Shown: positions 26,364-38,300 of the stretch, in pieces
How the letters are laid out: the number at the start of each line of letters is the position of its first letter
Position numbering within the stretch: position 1 is the stretch's first letter
Source of the DNA: CAZCFB01 sp964511535
Lineage (GTDB): Bacteria; Myxococcota_A; Polyangia; GCA-2747355; CAZCFB01
Assembly: GCA_964511535.1 (NCBI GenBank)
Contig: CAZEFW010000021.1
Location: 1-64,000, forward strand
Direction: 5' to 3'
Length of the DNA stretch: 64,000 bases
Translations under genes and position numbers: made by a program
The notes under the pieces: generated by a model
What the model was told of the DNA's origin: nothing
The model's input: the letters and a program-made list of their open reading frames with translations, nothing else
Databases searched by the model: none

Positions 26364-29300
26364 CTACTCGTTGCGCTGCCCGATGGTCAGGCCCAGGGCG
26401 TGACGCGCCGCGAAGTAGTCCTCGGAGATGCTGAACAGCACCAGGTCCTTGACCTTGTCCTGCAGGCTCATGGAGCCCACGGTGGTGGGCTCGCTCTTGA
26501 GCATCTTGACCACCACCGACAGGTCGTTGCACAGCAGGAACCCGATGCGGTTGGCCGTCAGCTCGCTGGCGGTCCACCACTTGTTCAGGTCGACCCCGCC
26601 AGAGGTGGCCGCGAACTTGCGCACCAGGTTGGTCAGCTGCTCGGCCTGCGCCGGGTGGAACTTGCCCGCCGCCCGCTTGATGGTCTGGTCCACCGCCGGC
26701 AGGTCCGCAGGCGGCACGGGGAAGTTGGGCTCCACCATCTTGAGCGCCGCGAAGAACACCGTACGCAGCTGGCTCGGCGCCCCCAACACGTTGCGCAGGA
26801 AGTGCTCCGGCCGCAGGAAGGTGAGCTGCTTGCCGATGGCGAACGCCAGCTCCTTCTCGGGCCGCCCCTGCAGCAGGTCGGAGCCCACCACGTAGGAGGG
26901 GACCTCCGTGGTGTGCGCCATCTGCAGCCCCATCTGCTGGTCGGGGCGCAGGTACAGCTCGGCGGGGGTCACCCCGAGCACCGAGGTCACGTAGCCGAAC
27001 ATCTTGGAGAACAGCAGCGGGTCGGTGTTGACGTCCCGGCGCTCCTTGCGCTTGAGCTTGAACGCCTTGTGCGGCCGCGCGGTGAGCCCGGCGAACACGG
27101 GCGCCACCACGCCGAAGATGGCGCTGACGAACCGGTCCTGGTCGGCGTGGAAGATGTGCCGCAGCCACAGCTCGTCGGTGATGCGGTTGCGCGCCCGCAC
27201 CAGCCCCTTCTCCAGGTACTGCTGGTAGAACTGCTGCTCCGCCGGGTCGGCCTTCTTCAGGAAGGTGAGAGTGGAGTACAGGCACCACGCCTTGTCGTAC
27301 TGGCGCGTGTCCATGTAGATCCGCCCCAGCGCCTTGTAGGAGTCATGCTTGTTCGGCTGCTCCTTGATCAGGATCTGGTGCTCCGACACGGCCTTGGCGC
27401 CGTACTCGGGGCCAAGCAAGGTGTACAGCTCGGCCAGGATCTCGTGGCGCTGCAGGTTGGTGTTGTCGATGCTCGCCGCCACCTCGAACGCCGTGGAGGC
27501 GCTCTTGAAGTCCGACAGGCGCGTCCGGTAGATCTCGCCCAGGTTGTGCCACAGCATCACCTTCAGCTCGTCATAGCCATCCTGGGGCAGGCGCTTGAGC
27601 ATCTTGCGGTAGTTGCGCTCCAGCAGCTTCCAGTCCTTGCGCTGGGTGCACGCCCGATCGATGGCCTCGAACGCCTTGAGCAGATCGATGTTGTCGTCCA
27701 GGGCGCGGTTGAAGTAGTCCACCGCCTCGTCCAGGGCGCTGATCTCGTCGCGGTAGATGACCGCCGCGGTGTAGTGGTACTTCGACCGGCGCTCCTTGTC
27801 CTCCTCGATGCCGGCCAGGGAGCCGAGGATGGTCACGGTCTCCTTCCACAGCTGGTTCTCGTGGTAAAGCTCCAGCAGCTTGTGCAGCAGGTGCGGGTTC
27901 TCCGGCTGCAGCGCCAGGGCCTCCTGGTAGTTGGCGGCCGCCCGCTGCACCGAGTTGAGCTTGGTGTGGCAGATGTCGCCGCACTCCTCCAGGATGCGGA
28001 AGCGCTCCTCGTCGTCCGCCGCCTCGAGCAGGCTGCGCTTGCAGGTCACCACGATGTCCCACTCGCCCTGCTTGCCCTGAAGGTCGATGATCGCCTCCAG
28101 CGTGGGCCGGTGGGTGCGGTCGATCTCCAGCGCCTTCTCGAACATATTGACGGCCTTCTTGCGCTCGCCGAGGGCGAGCTTCACCGAGCCGAGGCGGTAG
28201 TAGATGTCCACCGTCTGCTCAGCCTGCAGGCCGTCCCGGTGGTGCACCAGGATCGTCTGGTAAATCTTGAACGCGCGGTTCCAGTCCTGCATGCGGAACA
28301 GCAGCGCCGCCAGGCTGGTGAGCACCTCCAGGTCCGTGGAGTCGATGTCGTAGGCCTGGCGGTAGAACTTGAGCGCCTTGTCGTCCTTGGCCAGCTCGTC
28401 CGCAGTGCGGGCCAGCTTGAAAGAGATCTCCTTGACCCTGTCGGTCTCGCGCCGGTCGGTCTTGCGCGCCAGCATGTCCAGGATCGGCTCGACCTCCTCG
28501 TACCGCCCGTCCCGGAAGTAGATCTGCGCCAGCGGCTCGCCCGCCTCGGCGTGATCCGGATCGATGGCCATGCACCGCGCCAGCAGGTCAGCCGCCTGCT
28601 CCTCGTCGTCCAGGTGCTGCAGGTAAGCCGCGCCCGCCTCGTACAGCAGCCGCGCCTTCTCCAGCTGGTTGGAAGAGCACGCCTCGGCCTGCACCATCAT
28701 CGACGCCGCCTTGGCCCAGTCGCCGCGCAGCTTGAACAGCTCGATGAGCCGCACCATGGCGCCCACGTGGTTGCCGTCCACCGACAGCACGCGCTGGTAG
28801 AACTCCTCGGCGCCAGCGGCATCGCCCATCTGCTCCTCGCTGATGAGGCCCAGGCGGTGGAAGATCCCCACCTGGTACGCCGGGTCGTCCACCAGCTGGG
28901 TCAGCCGGTTCATCACGTCCACCGCCTGGCTCCACTGCTCGGTCTCCTCGAACAGCCGCGCCAGGGCGTCCAGGGCGTGGGTGTGGTTCTCGTCGAAAGA
29001 GAGCACGTTCTGGTACGACTCGATGGCCCGATCCGGGTCCTTGATCTCGCCCTCGTACACGCCGCCCATGGCCATGTACAGCTCGGCCCTGTCGCCGGCG
29101 TCGTGCACCGCGCCGATGTGGCGCGTGATCGCCTCGACCAGGTCATGCCAGCGGCCGTCCTCGCGGTAGATCCGCTCCAGCACCCGGTAGGTCGGCTCGT
29201 GGTCGGGCTGCACCTCGAGCACCTTCTCCATGCACTCGGCCGCCCGGTCCAGCTTCGACCACTGCTCCTCGTACACCGAGGCCATGCGCTGGAAGATGCC

Positions 29301-32300
29301 GATGCGCTCCTCGTCGTACTCGGCGTAGTCGAGCTGCTGCTCCAGGATGTCGATGAACGCCTCAAACTTGCCGGTGTTCTCGAACAGCAGCTCCAGCGAC
29401 CGCATGGCGCCCCGGTTGCCCGGGTCGACCTGCAGGATCTGCTGGTAGCTCTCGATGGCCCGCTCGGCGTTGCCGAGCTGGTTCTCGTACAGCTCGCCGA
29501 TGCGCCGGCGCAGCTCCAGGGCGTCGTCCATCTCCTCGGCGCCCTCCGCCTTGGTCTCCAGGATCTCCACCATGGCGTCCCACTGCTCGGTGGTGCGGTA
29601 CAGCCGCTCCAGCGAGTCGAGGGCGTCGGAGTTCTGTGGGTCGAGCTCCAGGGCCTTGCGGTATGCCGTCAGGGCCAGGCCCTGGTCCTCCACCTGCACC
29701 TCGTACAGCTCGGCCAGGGAGAGGAAGGTCTTGGTCTTGCGCTCCGGGTCGGTCTCCAGCTCGGCCCGGCGCTTCATCACCTTGATCAGCTCGTCCCACT
29801 CGCCCGCCTGGCGGTGGAACCCCTCCAGCGCCTCCAGGCCCGGGGTGCACTCCGGGTTGATCTCCAGCGCCTGGTTCACCGAGGCCACGGCGTAGTCCAT
29901 GTGCCCCAGCTCGCCGGCGTACCAGCGGCCCATCTTCACCAGCAGGTCCGCCTTGATCACCGGGTCGGTGATTGTCTGCACCACGTTGTTGTACTCGGTG
30001 AGCAGCTCGTTCCACTTGCCAGTGGACGAGGCGAGCCGCTCGAAGTTGCTGGCGGTGCGATCGTTGGTGTAGTCCTCGGAGAAGGCCGCCTGCAGCACCA
30101 CGAACGCGTGCTCCTTGTCGTCGATCTTCTCCTCGTACACCTCCGCCACCTGCTGCAGCAGGTCCACGCGCTGGCTGGACTCCTCCACCAGGTCAACGCG
30201 CCCGAGCAGCAGCTCGATGAGCTCCTCCCACTTCCACCCCTCACGATAGACCTCAACCAGCTTGACGAACGCGCTCTCGTGGGCCTCATCCAGCTCGAGC
30301 ACCTGCTCGTAGATCCGCCCGGCGTTCTCGGCGTTCTCCAGCCGCTCCTGCCACATGGCGGCGGCCTGGAGCATGGTGTCCACCTTCTCGTAGGTCGCCT
30401 GCTGGTGCTTCGCGCGGGTCATGAGCACCTGGATGCACTCCTCCCAGCGCGCCTGGTCGGTCAGCAGCTGCTCCAGCGCCGCCAGGGCGTCGAAGTCGTT
30501 GCCGTTGCGCATCTCCAGCGCCTTGCGCCACGCCTCGATGGCCTGGTCCGGCCGCAGCAGCGTGTCCGCCTCCAGCTTCGCCAGCTGGGTGTACAGCTGG
30601 GCCAGCTCCTCTTCGGGCATGTCGGTGGTGACGCCGATGTCGATGAGCCGGCGCAGCATCTCGCCCAGCTCCTCCCACGACTGGTTGTCGCGGTAGATGC
30701 TGCACACCGCGTACAGCGCCTCGGTGTCACCCGGGTCCAGCTCGAGCACCTTGAACCACGACTCCAGGGAGTTGCGATCCCGGCCGAGCTTCTCGTTCCA
30801 GATGCGCCCCAGCCGCTTCTGCAGCCGGATCTGGTCCACCGGCTCGGGGCTGATACCCACCTGGCGTTCGAGCACCTCCACCAGGTCCTGCCACTCGCCC
30901 GCCGCCTCGTTCAGGTCGGCCAGGGCCCACAGCGCCACCGGGTCCTCGCCGCGCATGTCGAGCACCCGCGACCAGAGGTCCCGGGCCCGCTCGGCGTCAT
31001 CCAGCGCGTCGCTGGAGATCTTGGCCATGCGCGCGTAGCAGTCGGCGATGCCGCCGTCGCCCTCGGCGATGTCGATCATTCGCTCGTAGATGTCGTACAG
31101 CTCGGCCCACCGGTTGAGGCCGAAGTAGAGCCGCTCCAGGGCGTCCAGGGCGGTGGGGTTGCGGGAGTCCTGATCCAGCACCGAGGTGAAGGCCTCGATG
31201 GCCGCCTCGGCGTCCTCCAGCGCCACCTCCTGCACCTCGCCCAGGCGCAGGTAGAACTGCACCAGCTCATCGGTGGAGTCGCACAGCGCGATGCGCCGCG
31301 AGAGGATGGCCGCCAGGGCCTGGAACGCGTTGGTGCTGGTGTAGATGCGGTCCAGGGACTCCAGCGCCGCCTCGTCGGTCTCGTCGATGGCCAGCACCTG
31401 GAGGTACGCCTCCTCGGCGCGCTGCTTGTCCAGCAGCTCCTCCTCGAAGACCCGCGCCGCCAGCGACCAGATGCGCCGCTGCTCGGTGGGTTCGATGCGC
31501 TCCAGCACGGACGTGTAGACCTGGGTCAGCTGCTCCCAGGCGTCGGTGATGCGAGCCAGCCGCTCCAGCTCCTCGCTGGCCACCTCGGACAGCGGGTCCT
31601 CGGCGAAGGCGGCCCCCCACCAGGCGAAGGCCCGGTCCTGATCGCCCATGCGCTGCTCGCAGTTCTCGGCGATCTGCTGCATCATCTGCACCCGGTCCAG
31701 GATGTCGGTCATGCTGCCGAGCTGGATCTCCATGATCCGGATCAGCTTGTCCCACTGGTCCGACTGCCGGTACAGGGGCTCGAGGATCTCGGCGATGGTC
31801 GCCTGCTCCTGCCCCTCCTCCATCAGGATCTCGAGGGTGTTGAGGCTCGGGGCGTGGTCCGGCGAGGAGATCAGGATGTCGCGGTAGCTCTCGATGGCCG
31901 CCGGGATGTCACCCAGCATGTCCTGCTGCATCTGGCCCAGGCGGAACTGCAGGGCCTCGATGTCGTCCGCCGTGTCGGCCAGGTGAATCTCCCGGCGCAG
32001 CACGTCGGCCAGCTCGGTCCACTGCTCGGAGTCGGTGTAGAGCCGGTCCAGGGCGAGCACCGCCTCGCGGCTGGTGGGATCGGCCTCCATCACGGTGCTG
32101 TAGCGCCCGATCGCCTTTTCCGGCTGGCCCAGCTCCTCCACGTGGATGCGGGCCACCCGCAGGCCGAGCTGCACCTGCTGGTCCGCGTCGAGTACCTGGT
32201 CCACCTCGGCCTCGATCAGGTCGGCGAGCTCGGTCCAGGCGCCCGTGGCCTCGGCGATACGCTCGAGGTGCAGCACCGCGTCCTCGTCGCCGGTGTCCTC

Positions 32301-35300
32301 GCGGAAGGCGCGCGCGTACGCCGAGAAGGCGCCGGCCCCGTCTTCCAGGTGGGCGTCATTGATCTCGCCCACCTTGTGCAGCAGTTCCTTGCGCTGCAGC
32401 GGATCGTCGGCGTGCTCGATGAGCACCTCGTACAGGGCGGCCAGCTTCTCGTACTCCATGGCCTGCTCGTAGATCGGCTCGAGCACCTGCGCCGCCATGA
32501 CCGCCTCCTCCTCCCCACGCACCAGGGAGTCGAGGGCGGCGATGGTCGCCTCGTGGGAGGGGTCGATGTCCAGCACCTCGCGGTAGGTCTCCACCGCGCG
32601 GGCCAGATCGCCCAGCTGGGTGTGCCACAGCGCGCCCACCCGGTGGCGATACTCCACCGACTCGACGGAGGTCGCCCCGCCGGGACTGAGCTCGATGCGC
32701 TTCTCGATGATCTGCAGCAGGTCGTACCACCGCTCGCCCTGCTGGTAGAGCCGATCCAGCGCGTCCATGGCGTTGGCGTCCTCGGGGTCGAGGTCCATGA
32801 CGTTGACGTACACCTCGATGCAGCGGTCCAGGTCGTCGAGCTTCTGCTCGTAGATCTGCCCCACGGCGAAGTAGAGCTCCTTCTTGTCCTCCACCTCCAC
32901 CGCCAGCTCCACCTTCCGCAGGTACAGATCGCGCAGATCGGACCAGCGCTCCAGCGCCATGTAGAGCCGCTCCAGGGCGTCCAGGGCGACGGTGTCGCCC
33001 TCGTCCACCTCGAGCGCCTTGTTGTAGACGTCGATGGCCTCCTCGGGGCGCTCGAGCACCTCCTCGTAGAGCTGGGCCGCGCGGTAGAACAGGCCCTTCT
33101 GCTGGTCGGCGTCCAGGGTGATCCCGGCGCGCTTGATCAGCACCTCCACCAGCTTCTCGTGGTCGTCGGTGCGCATGTAGATCTGCTCCAGCGCGTCGAT
33201 GGCCTCCATGTTCTGGTTGTCCAGGTTCAGCAGCCGCAGGTACGCCTCGGCGGCCCGGTCCAGGTCGCCCACCCGCGTCTCGAGCACGCGGGCCACCTTC
33301 ATGTGCAGGGTGGTGGCCAGGGCCTCGTCCATCACGTCGGCGACCAGGTCGTTGTACAGGGTCACCACGTTCTCCCAGCCGTCCACCAGGTCGGCCAGGG
33401 CCTCCAGCCGCGCCTGGGACTCCACGTTCGCGGCGTCCTCGCGCAGGGCGCGCCCGTAGGCGTCGAAGGCCTGCTCGAACTGGTCGCCCGCCTCGTGCAG
33501 CTGCCCAATGCGGTGCAGCAGCTGGATCTTGTCCTCCGGGTCGTAGGAGTGGTTGACCATGATCTCGTAGACCGAGACCAGCTTCAGCCACTCGTTCTGC
33601 TGCGAGTAGATCGGCTCGAGCAGCTGCGCCACCGGCAGCTGGTGAGCCTCAACGCTGATCAGGCGCTCGAGGGCCTCCACCGTCTCGGCGTTGTCCGCCT
33701 CGATGTCCAGCACCTGGCGGTAGGTCTCCACCGCCGCCTCCACCTCGTTCAGCTCGCGCTCCCGCAATCCCGCCAGGCGCACCAGCAGCTCCACCGTCTC
33801 GGCCTGGTCGTCGGTGACCTCCAGCTGGCGGGTGAGGGTGTCAGCCAGCTCGGTCCAGTTCTGCTGGCGCACGAAGAGGCTGTCCAGGGCGCCCAGGGCG
33901 CGCAGGTTGACCGGGTCGATGGTCAAGATCTCGCGGTATGTATTGGCCGCCTCGTCCAGGTCCTCCATCATCTCCTCGTGGATGGAGGCCATCTGGAAGA
34001 AGATCTCCAGACGCTCGTCGTCGTCCATGGCCAGGTCGGCGCGCCGGCCGAACACGCCCAGCAGCTCGCTCCACTGCTCGCTGCGCGTGTAGGCCTTCTC
34101 CAGCGCCTCGAGGGTTGCCGGGTTGTCTGGCTCCAGGTCCTGGGCCTGACGGTAGATCTCCACCGCGCCCTCGCGGTCCTCCAGCTTCTCGTCCTTCATG
34201 GCGGCCAGGCGCAGCAGCAGCTCCAGCTGCAGCGGTGCGTCCAGGGCCTCCTGGGTAGCCTCCTCGTACAGCGCCGCCAGGTCAGACCAGCCGTCGGTCA
34301 GATCGGCCAGCCGCTCCAGCTCCTCCCGGGCCCGCTCGTTGCTCGGGTCCTCCTTAAAGCAACGCGAGAAGGCGTCGAAGGCGCGGGCGCCATCGCCCAC
34401 CTGCTCCGTGAGCAGATCGCCGACGGCGAGCAGCAGGTCCACCCGGACCTGGGGATCGCTCTCGGTGGTCAGCTTGATCTCGTTGACCTCGATCAGCTGC
34501 TCCCACTGGCCCACCTGGCTGTAGATCGGCTCCAGGATCAGGGCCACCTCGGCCGAGTAGGCCTCATCGCTCATGCGTGACTCGAGGGCCTGGCGCGCCG
34601 CCTCGTTGGTCGGGTCGGCGTCCAGCACCTCGCGGTAGCACTCGATGGCGCCGGGGACATCGTCAAGCTGCTCCTCGCGCAGGTCGCCCAGGCGCAGCTT
34701 CAGATCCACCTGCTCCACCTCGTCCACCTCGGACACGCCGAGCAGCCGGATGAGCACCTCGGCCAGGTCCTGCCACATGGCCTGGGCCGAGTAGATCCGG
34801 TCCAGGGCGCGCAGGGCCTGAGCGTCCTCGCTGGAGAGGTCGAGCACCGAGTGGTACGCGGAGATGGCCTGCTCGGCGTCGCCGAGCTCCTCCTCGTACA
34901 TGTAGGCCATCTGGAGGTAGATCTCCTTGCGCTCCTCGTCATCCTGCACCAGCTCGATCTTGCGCAGGTACATCTCCAGCAGGTCCTGCCAGCGCTCGGA
35001 CTGGGTGTACAGCCGCACCAGCGCGTCCACCGCGCCGGGGTTCTGGGGTTCGAGCACGATGATGCGCCGGTTGACCTCCAGCGCCTGGTCCACCTCGACC
35101 AGCTCCTCCTCGTAGACCCGGGCAACGGTGGACATCAGCGGCAGCTGGTCCAGCGGCTCCACGAGCCCTTCCCAGGCGCGCTCGTAGGCAGACACCAGGT
35201 CTGCCCAGCGGGCGGTCTCTGCCGCCAGGCGCTCGGCGTCCTGGTGGACCCACTCGGCGCGCGGGTCCTCGGCCAGCGCCTTGAGGTACCAGTCAAAGGC

Positions 35301-38300
35301 GCCGCCCTTGTCGCGCATGCGCTCCTCGCACAGGTCCGCGAGCGCCTTGATGCGCTCGAGCTTCAGCAGCTCGTCATCGGTGTGCTCCAGCTGGATCTCC
35401 AGCACGCGGGCGTACTTGCGCATGTCGCGGCCGCCCTCGTAGATCGGGATCAGCGACTCGGCGGCCTGCAGGTTGCTGCCGTCGATCTCGAGGACCTTCT
35501 CGTAGGAGCGGGCGGCGCGCTCGGGCTTGCCCACCTGCTCCTCCCACAGGCTGGCGATCTTGAAGTTCAGGGCCACGCGGGTCTCCGGGTCCTCGGAGGC
35601 CTCCTGGCGCTCCAGCACGCGGATGAACTCGTCCCACTTGCCCTGCTCGGCGTAGAACTCCTCCAGCGCGGTGTAGTCCTTGGATGCCAGGTAGAGCTTC
35701 TTGAGGGTGTCCTGGGCCCTGCGGTTGTTCGGCTCGAAGCTGAGCAGGCGACGCCAGGCGCCGATGGCCTGGGTCTCGTCCTGGAGCTTGTCGCTGAACA
35801 GCACGCCCAGCTTCTGCAGCACCTGCACCTTGCGCTTGTCGTCGTCGGACAGCTCCACCTGGCGCTCGCACACCTCGGCCAGCTTGCCCCACTCCTTGGA
35901 CCGCTCGTACAGCGTCTCCAGCTCGGCCAGGGCCTTGAGGTTGTCCGGGTCCACCTCCAGCACCTTGCCCCACATCTCCAGGGAGACCGCCGGACGGCGC
36001 AGCTTGGAGGACGCCAGCTCCGCAACCTCGATGGTCCGGGCGCGGCGCTCGTCGGCGTCGTCCAGCAGGTCGATCTCCTTCTGGTAGATGCCGATCATCT
36101 TCTCCCAGTCGCGGCGCTGCTCGTACATCGCCTTGAGGGACTCGAGGGCGCCGGCGTGGTGGGCGTCCAGCTCGATCACCTGCTCGTAGGCGCGGATCGC
36201 CTCGGCCTTGTTGTTGAAGCGCTCCTCGAACAGGCGCGCCACATCCAGCCAGACCTCCACCCGCTGGGGCGCGGTGGGCATCACCTCGGCCTTCTTCTTG
36301 AGGGTGCCGATCAGGTCGGTCCAGCGCTTCATCTTCTCGTACTGGGCGGCCAGGTCGTCCAGGATGTCCACCCGCGCGGGGTCGAGCTGCAGCACCTGGT
36401 TGAGCCCGGAGACCACCATCACGTCGAGGCCGAGCTTGTCGCGGTAGCAGGCGACCATCTCGCTGAGCAGGGCGATCTTCTGTGGCACGTCGTCCACGAG
36501 GTCCGCCTCCTCCTTGAGCACCTCCACCAGCGCGTTCCAGCGCTCGACGTCGGTGTACAGGCGGGCCAGGGCGCGGCGGGGCGTGCGCAGGTTGCGGGCC
36601 TTCTGGCCCACCTTGCGCCAGGCGTCGATGCCGCGATCAATGGACTCGCCCTCGGCGGCGCGCGCCTCGGCGAACAGGGCGGCGGTCTCTTCGTCGATCT
36701 CTTCGTCCACCTCGTCGGGGATCTCGGCGCGGGGCAGGGACTCGGGCGCGGCGAAGACCGGCTCTTCTTCCTCATCAGCCTCAGGCTCAGCTTCGGCTTC
36801 GGCTTCGGCATCAGCATCAGCTTCAGCTTCGGCATCAGCTTCAGCTTCGGCATCAGCTTCAGCTTCAGCATCAGCTTCAGCTTCAGCTTCAGGCTCAGCT
36901 TCAGCTTCGGCATCAGCTTCAGCTTCGGCATCAGCTTCAGCTTCAAGCTCAGATTCGGCTTCGGCTTCGGCCTCGGTCTCCTCTTCCTCGGCCACGGGCT
37001 CTTCTGCTTCTTCGACCTCCGGCTCCTCGGCTTCTTCGACCTCCGGCTCCTCGGCTTGTTCGGCCTCCGGCTCCTCGGCTTCCTCGGCCTCCGGCTCCTC
37101 GGCTTCCTCGGCCTCGGGCTCCTCTTCTTCGGCCACCGGCTCGTCTTCCTGCTCGGCCGCCGGCTCCTCTTCGGCCTCCGGCTCCTCCGCCTCCACGGCT
37201 TCGGTCTCCTCCGACTCGGTCCGCTCGCGCTCCAGGGCCTCCTCGGCCTCGGCGTAGAGCGCCGGGTCCACCTCGATGGTGGACTCCTCCTGCACCTCCT
37301 GCTGGGGCTCGGCCTCGTAGGCCGGCTGCTCCGGCGGCAGGACGATCTCTTCACGCGTGGCGTCGTCGTCCACCGGCGCGGGCATGTCCTCGATGGTGTC
37401 CCCTGCCGCGACCTCCGGCTGCTCGTCGTCAGGCTCAAGGTCCTCGGGCGGGAGGCTCTGCACCTCCTCGGTGGGCTCCTCCTCGGCAGCTTCCTCACCA
37501 GCGCGCGCGGCCATCTGCTCCGCCTCGTAGGCCAGCAGCTCTGACGAAGAGACCTGCACCGTGGCCTTGGCGTTCTCCGCTTCATCCAGCGGCTTGACGT
37601 TGACCAGGGTCTCCGCCTCGTCCATCAGATCGTGGGTCCTTTCGTCGTCCTCGAACTCGGCGTGCTCCGCCGGCTCGTCATCCTCTGCCAGCAGCTCACC
37701 ATGCTCGACCATGAACTCGGCCAGCACGTCGGCGTCGGGGTTGAGCATCTGCAGGTGCACCATGAACTCGAGGCACGCCTCGATGTCCCCCATCTCCTTG
37801 TAGGCCAGCTCTCCGGCCTCGGCGGCCACCATGCCCAGGTCCTCTTCCGACAGCGGCGCCTCCAGCGCCAGCCGCGCCAGGTCCAGCACTTCGGCCTGCT
37901 GCTCCGGGTCGTCGATGTAGACCTCGCGCATCAGCCGCAGGGCCGCGACGTGCCCCGCAAAATCGCCGGCCAGCTCGCCGTAGTACTGCAGCAGGGCCTG
38001 GATGTAGAAGGTGGTGGCCACGGCCATGTTCTCGAACCGGATGGACCACAGGGTGGCGAAGTTCAGCGTCTCGTACAGCCGGCTCTCGTCCTGCGCGATC
38101 TCCAGCCGGTGGTTGTGCAGCAGCAGGATCTCGTCGAACCGCTCCTGGTCGTGGAACAGGGCCTCGAGCAGGAAATTGGCCGCCGGGTGCTCAGGGTCGC
38201 ACTCGAGCACCTTGTGCAGCAGCTCCTCGTAGTAGGCGCCTCCCTCCTCCTGCATCCACTGGATGCGCGCCGCCTGCAGGTAGTACCGGGCCGCCTCCTC

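Noticed and set aside
26400..34580. An open frame of 8.2 kb antisense to the giant TPR gene
   Set aside because: It has no family resemblance, its composition is low-complexity (Leu, Val, Gln, His rich), and it is the mirror of GC-rich codons in the true gene. The sense strand has clear TPR motifs.
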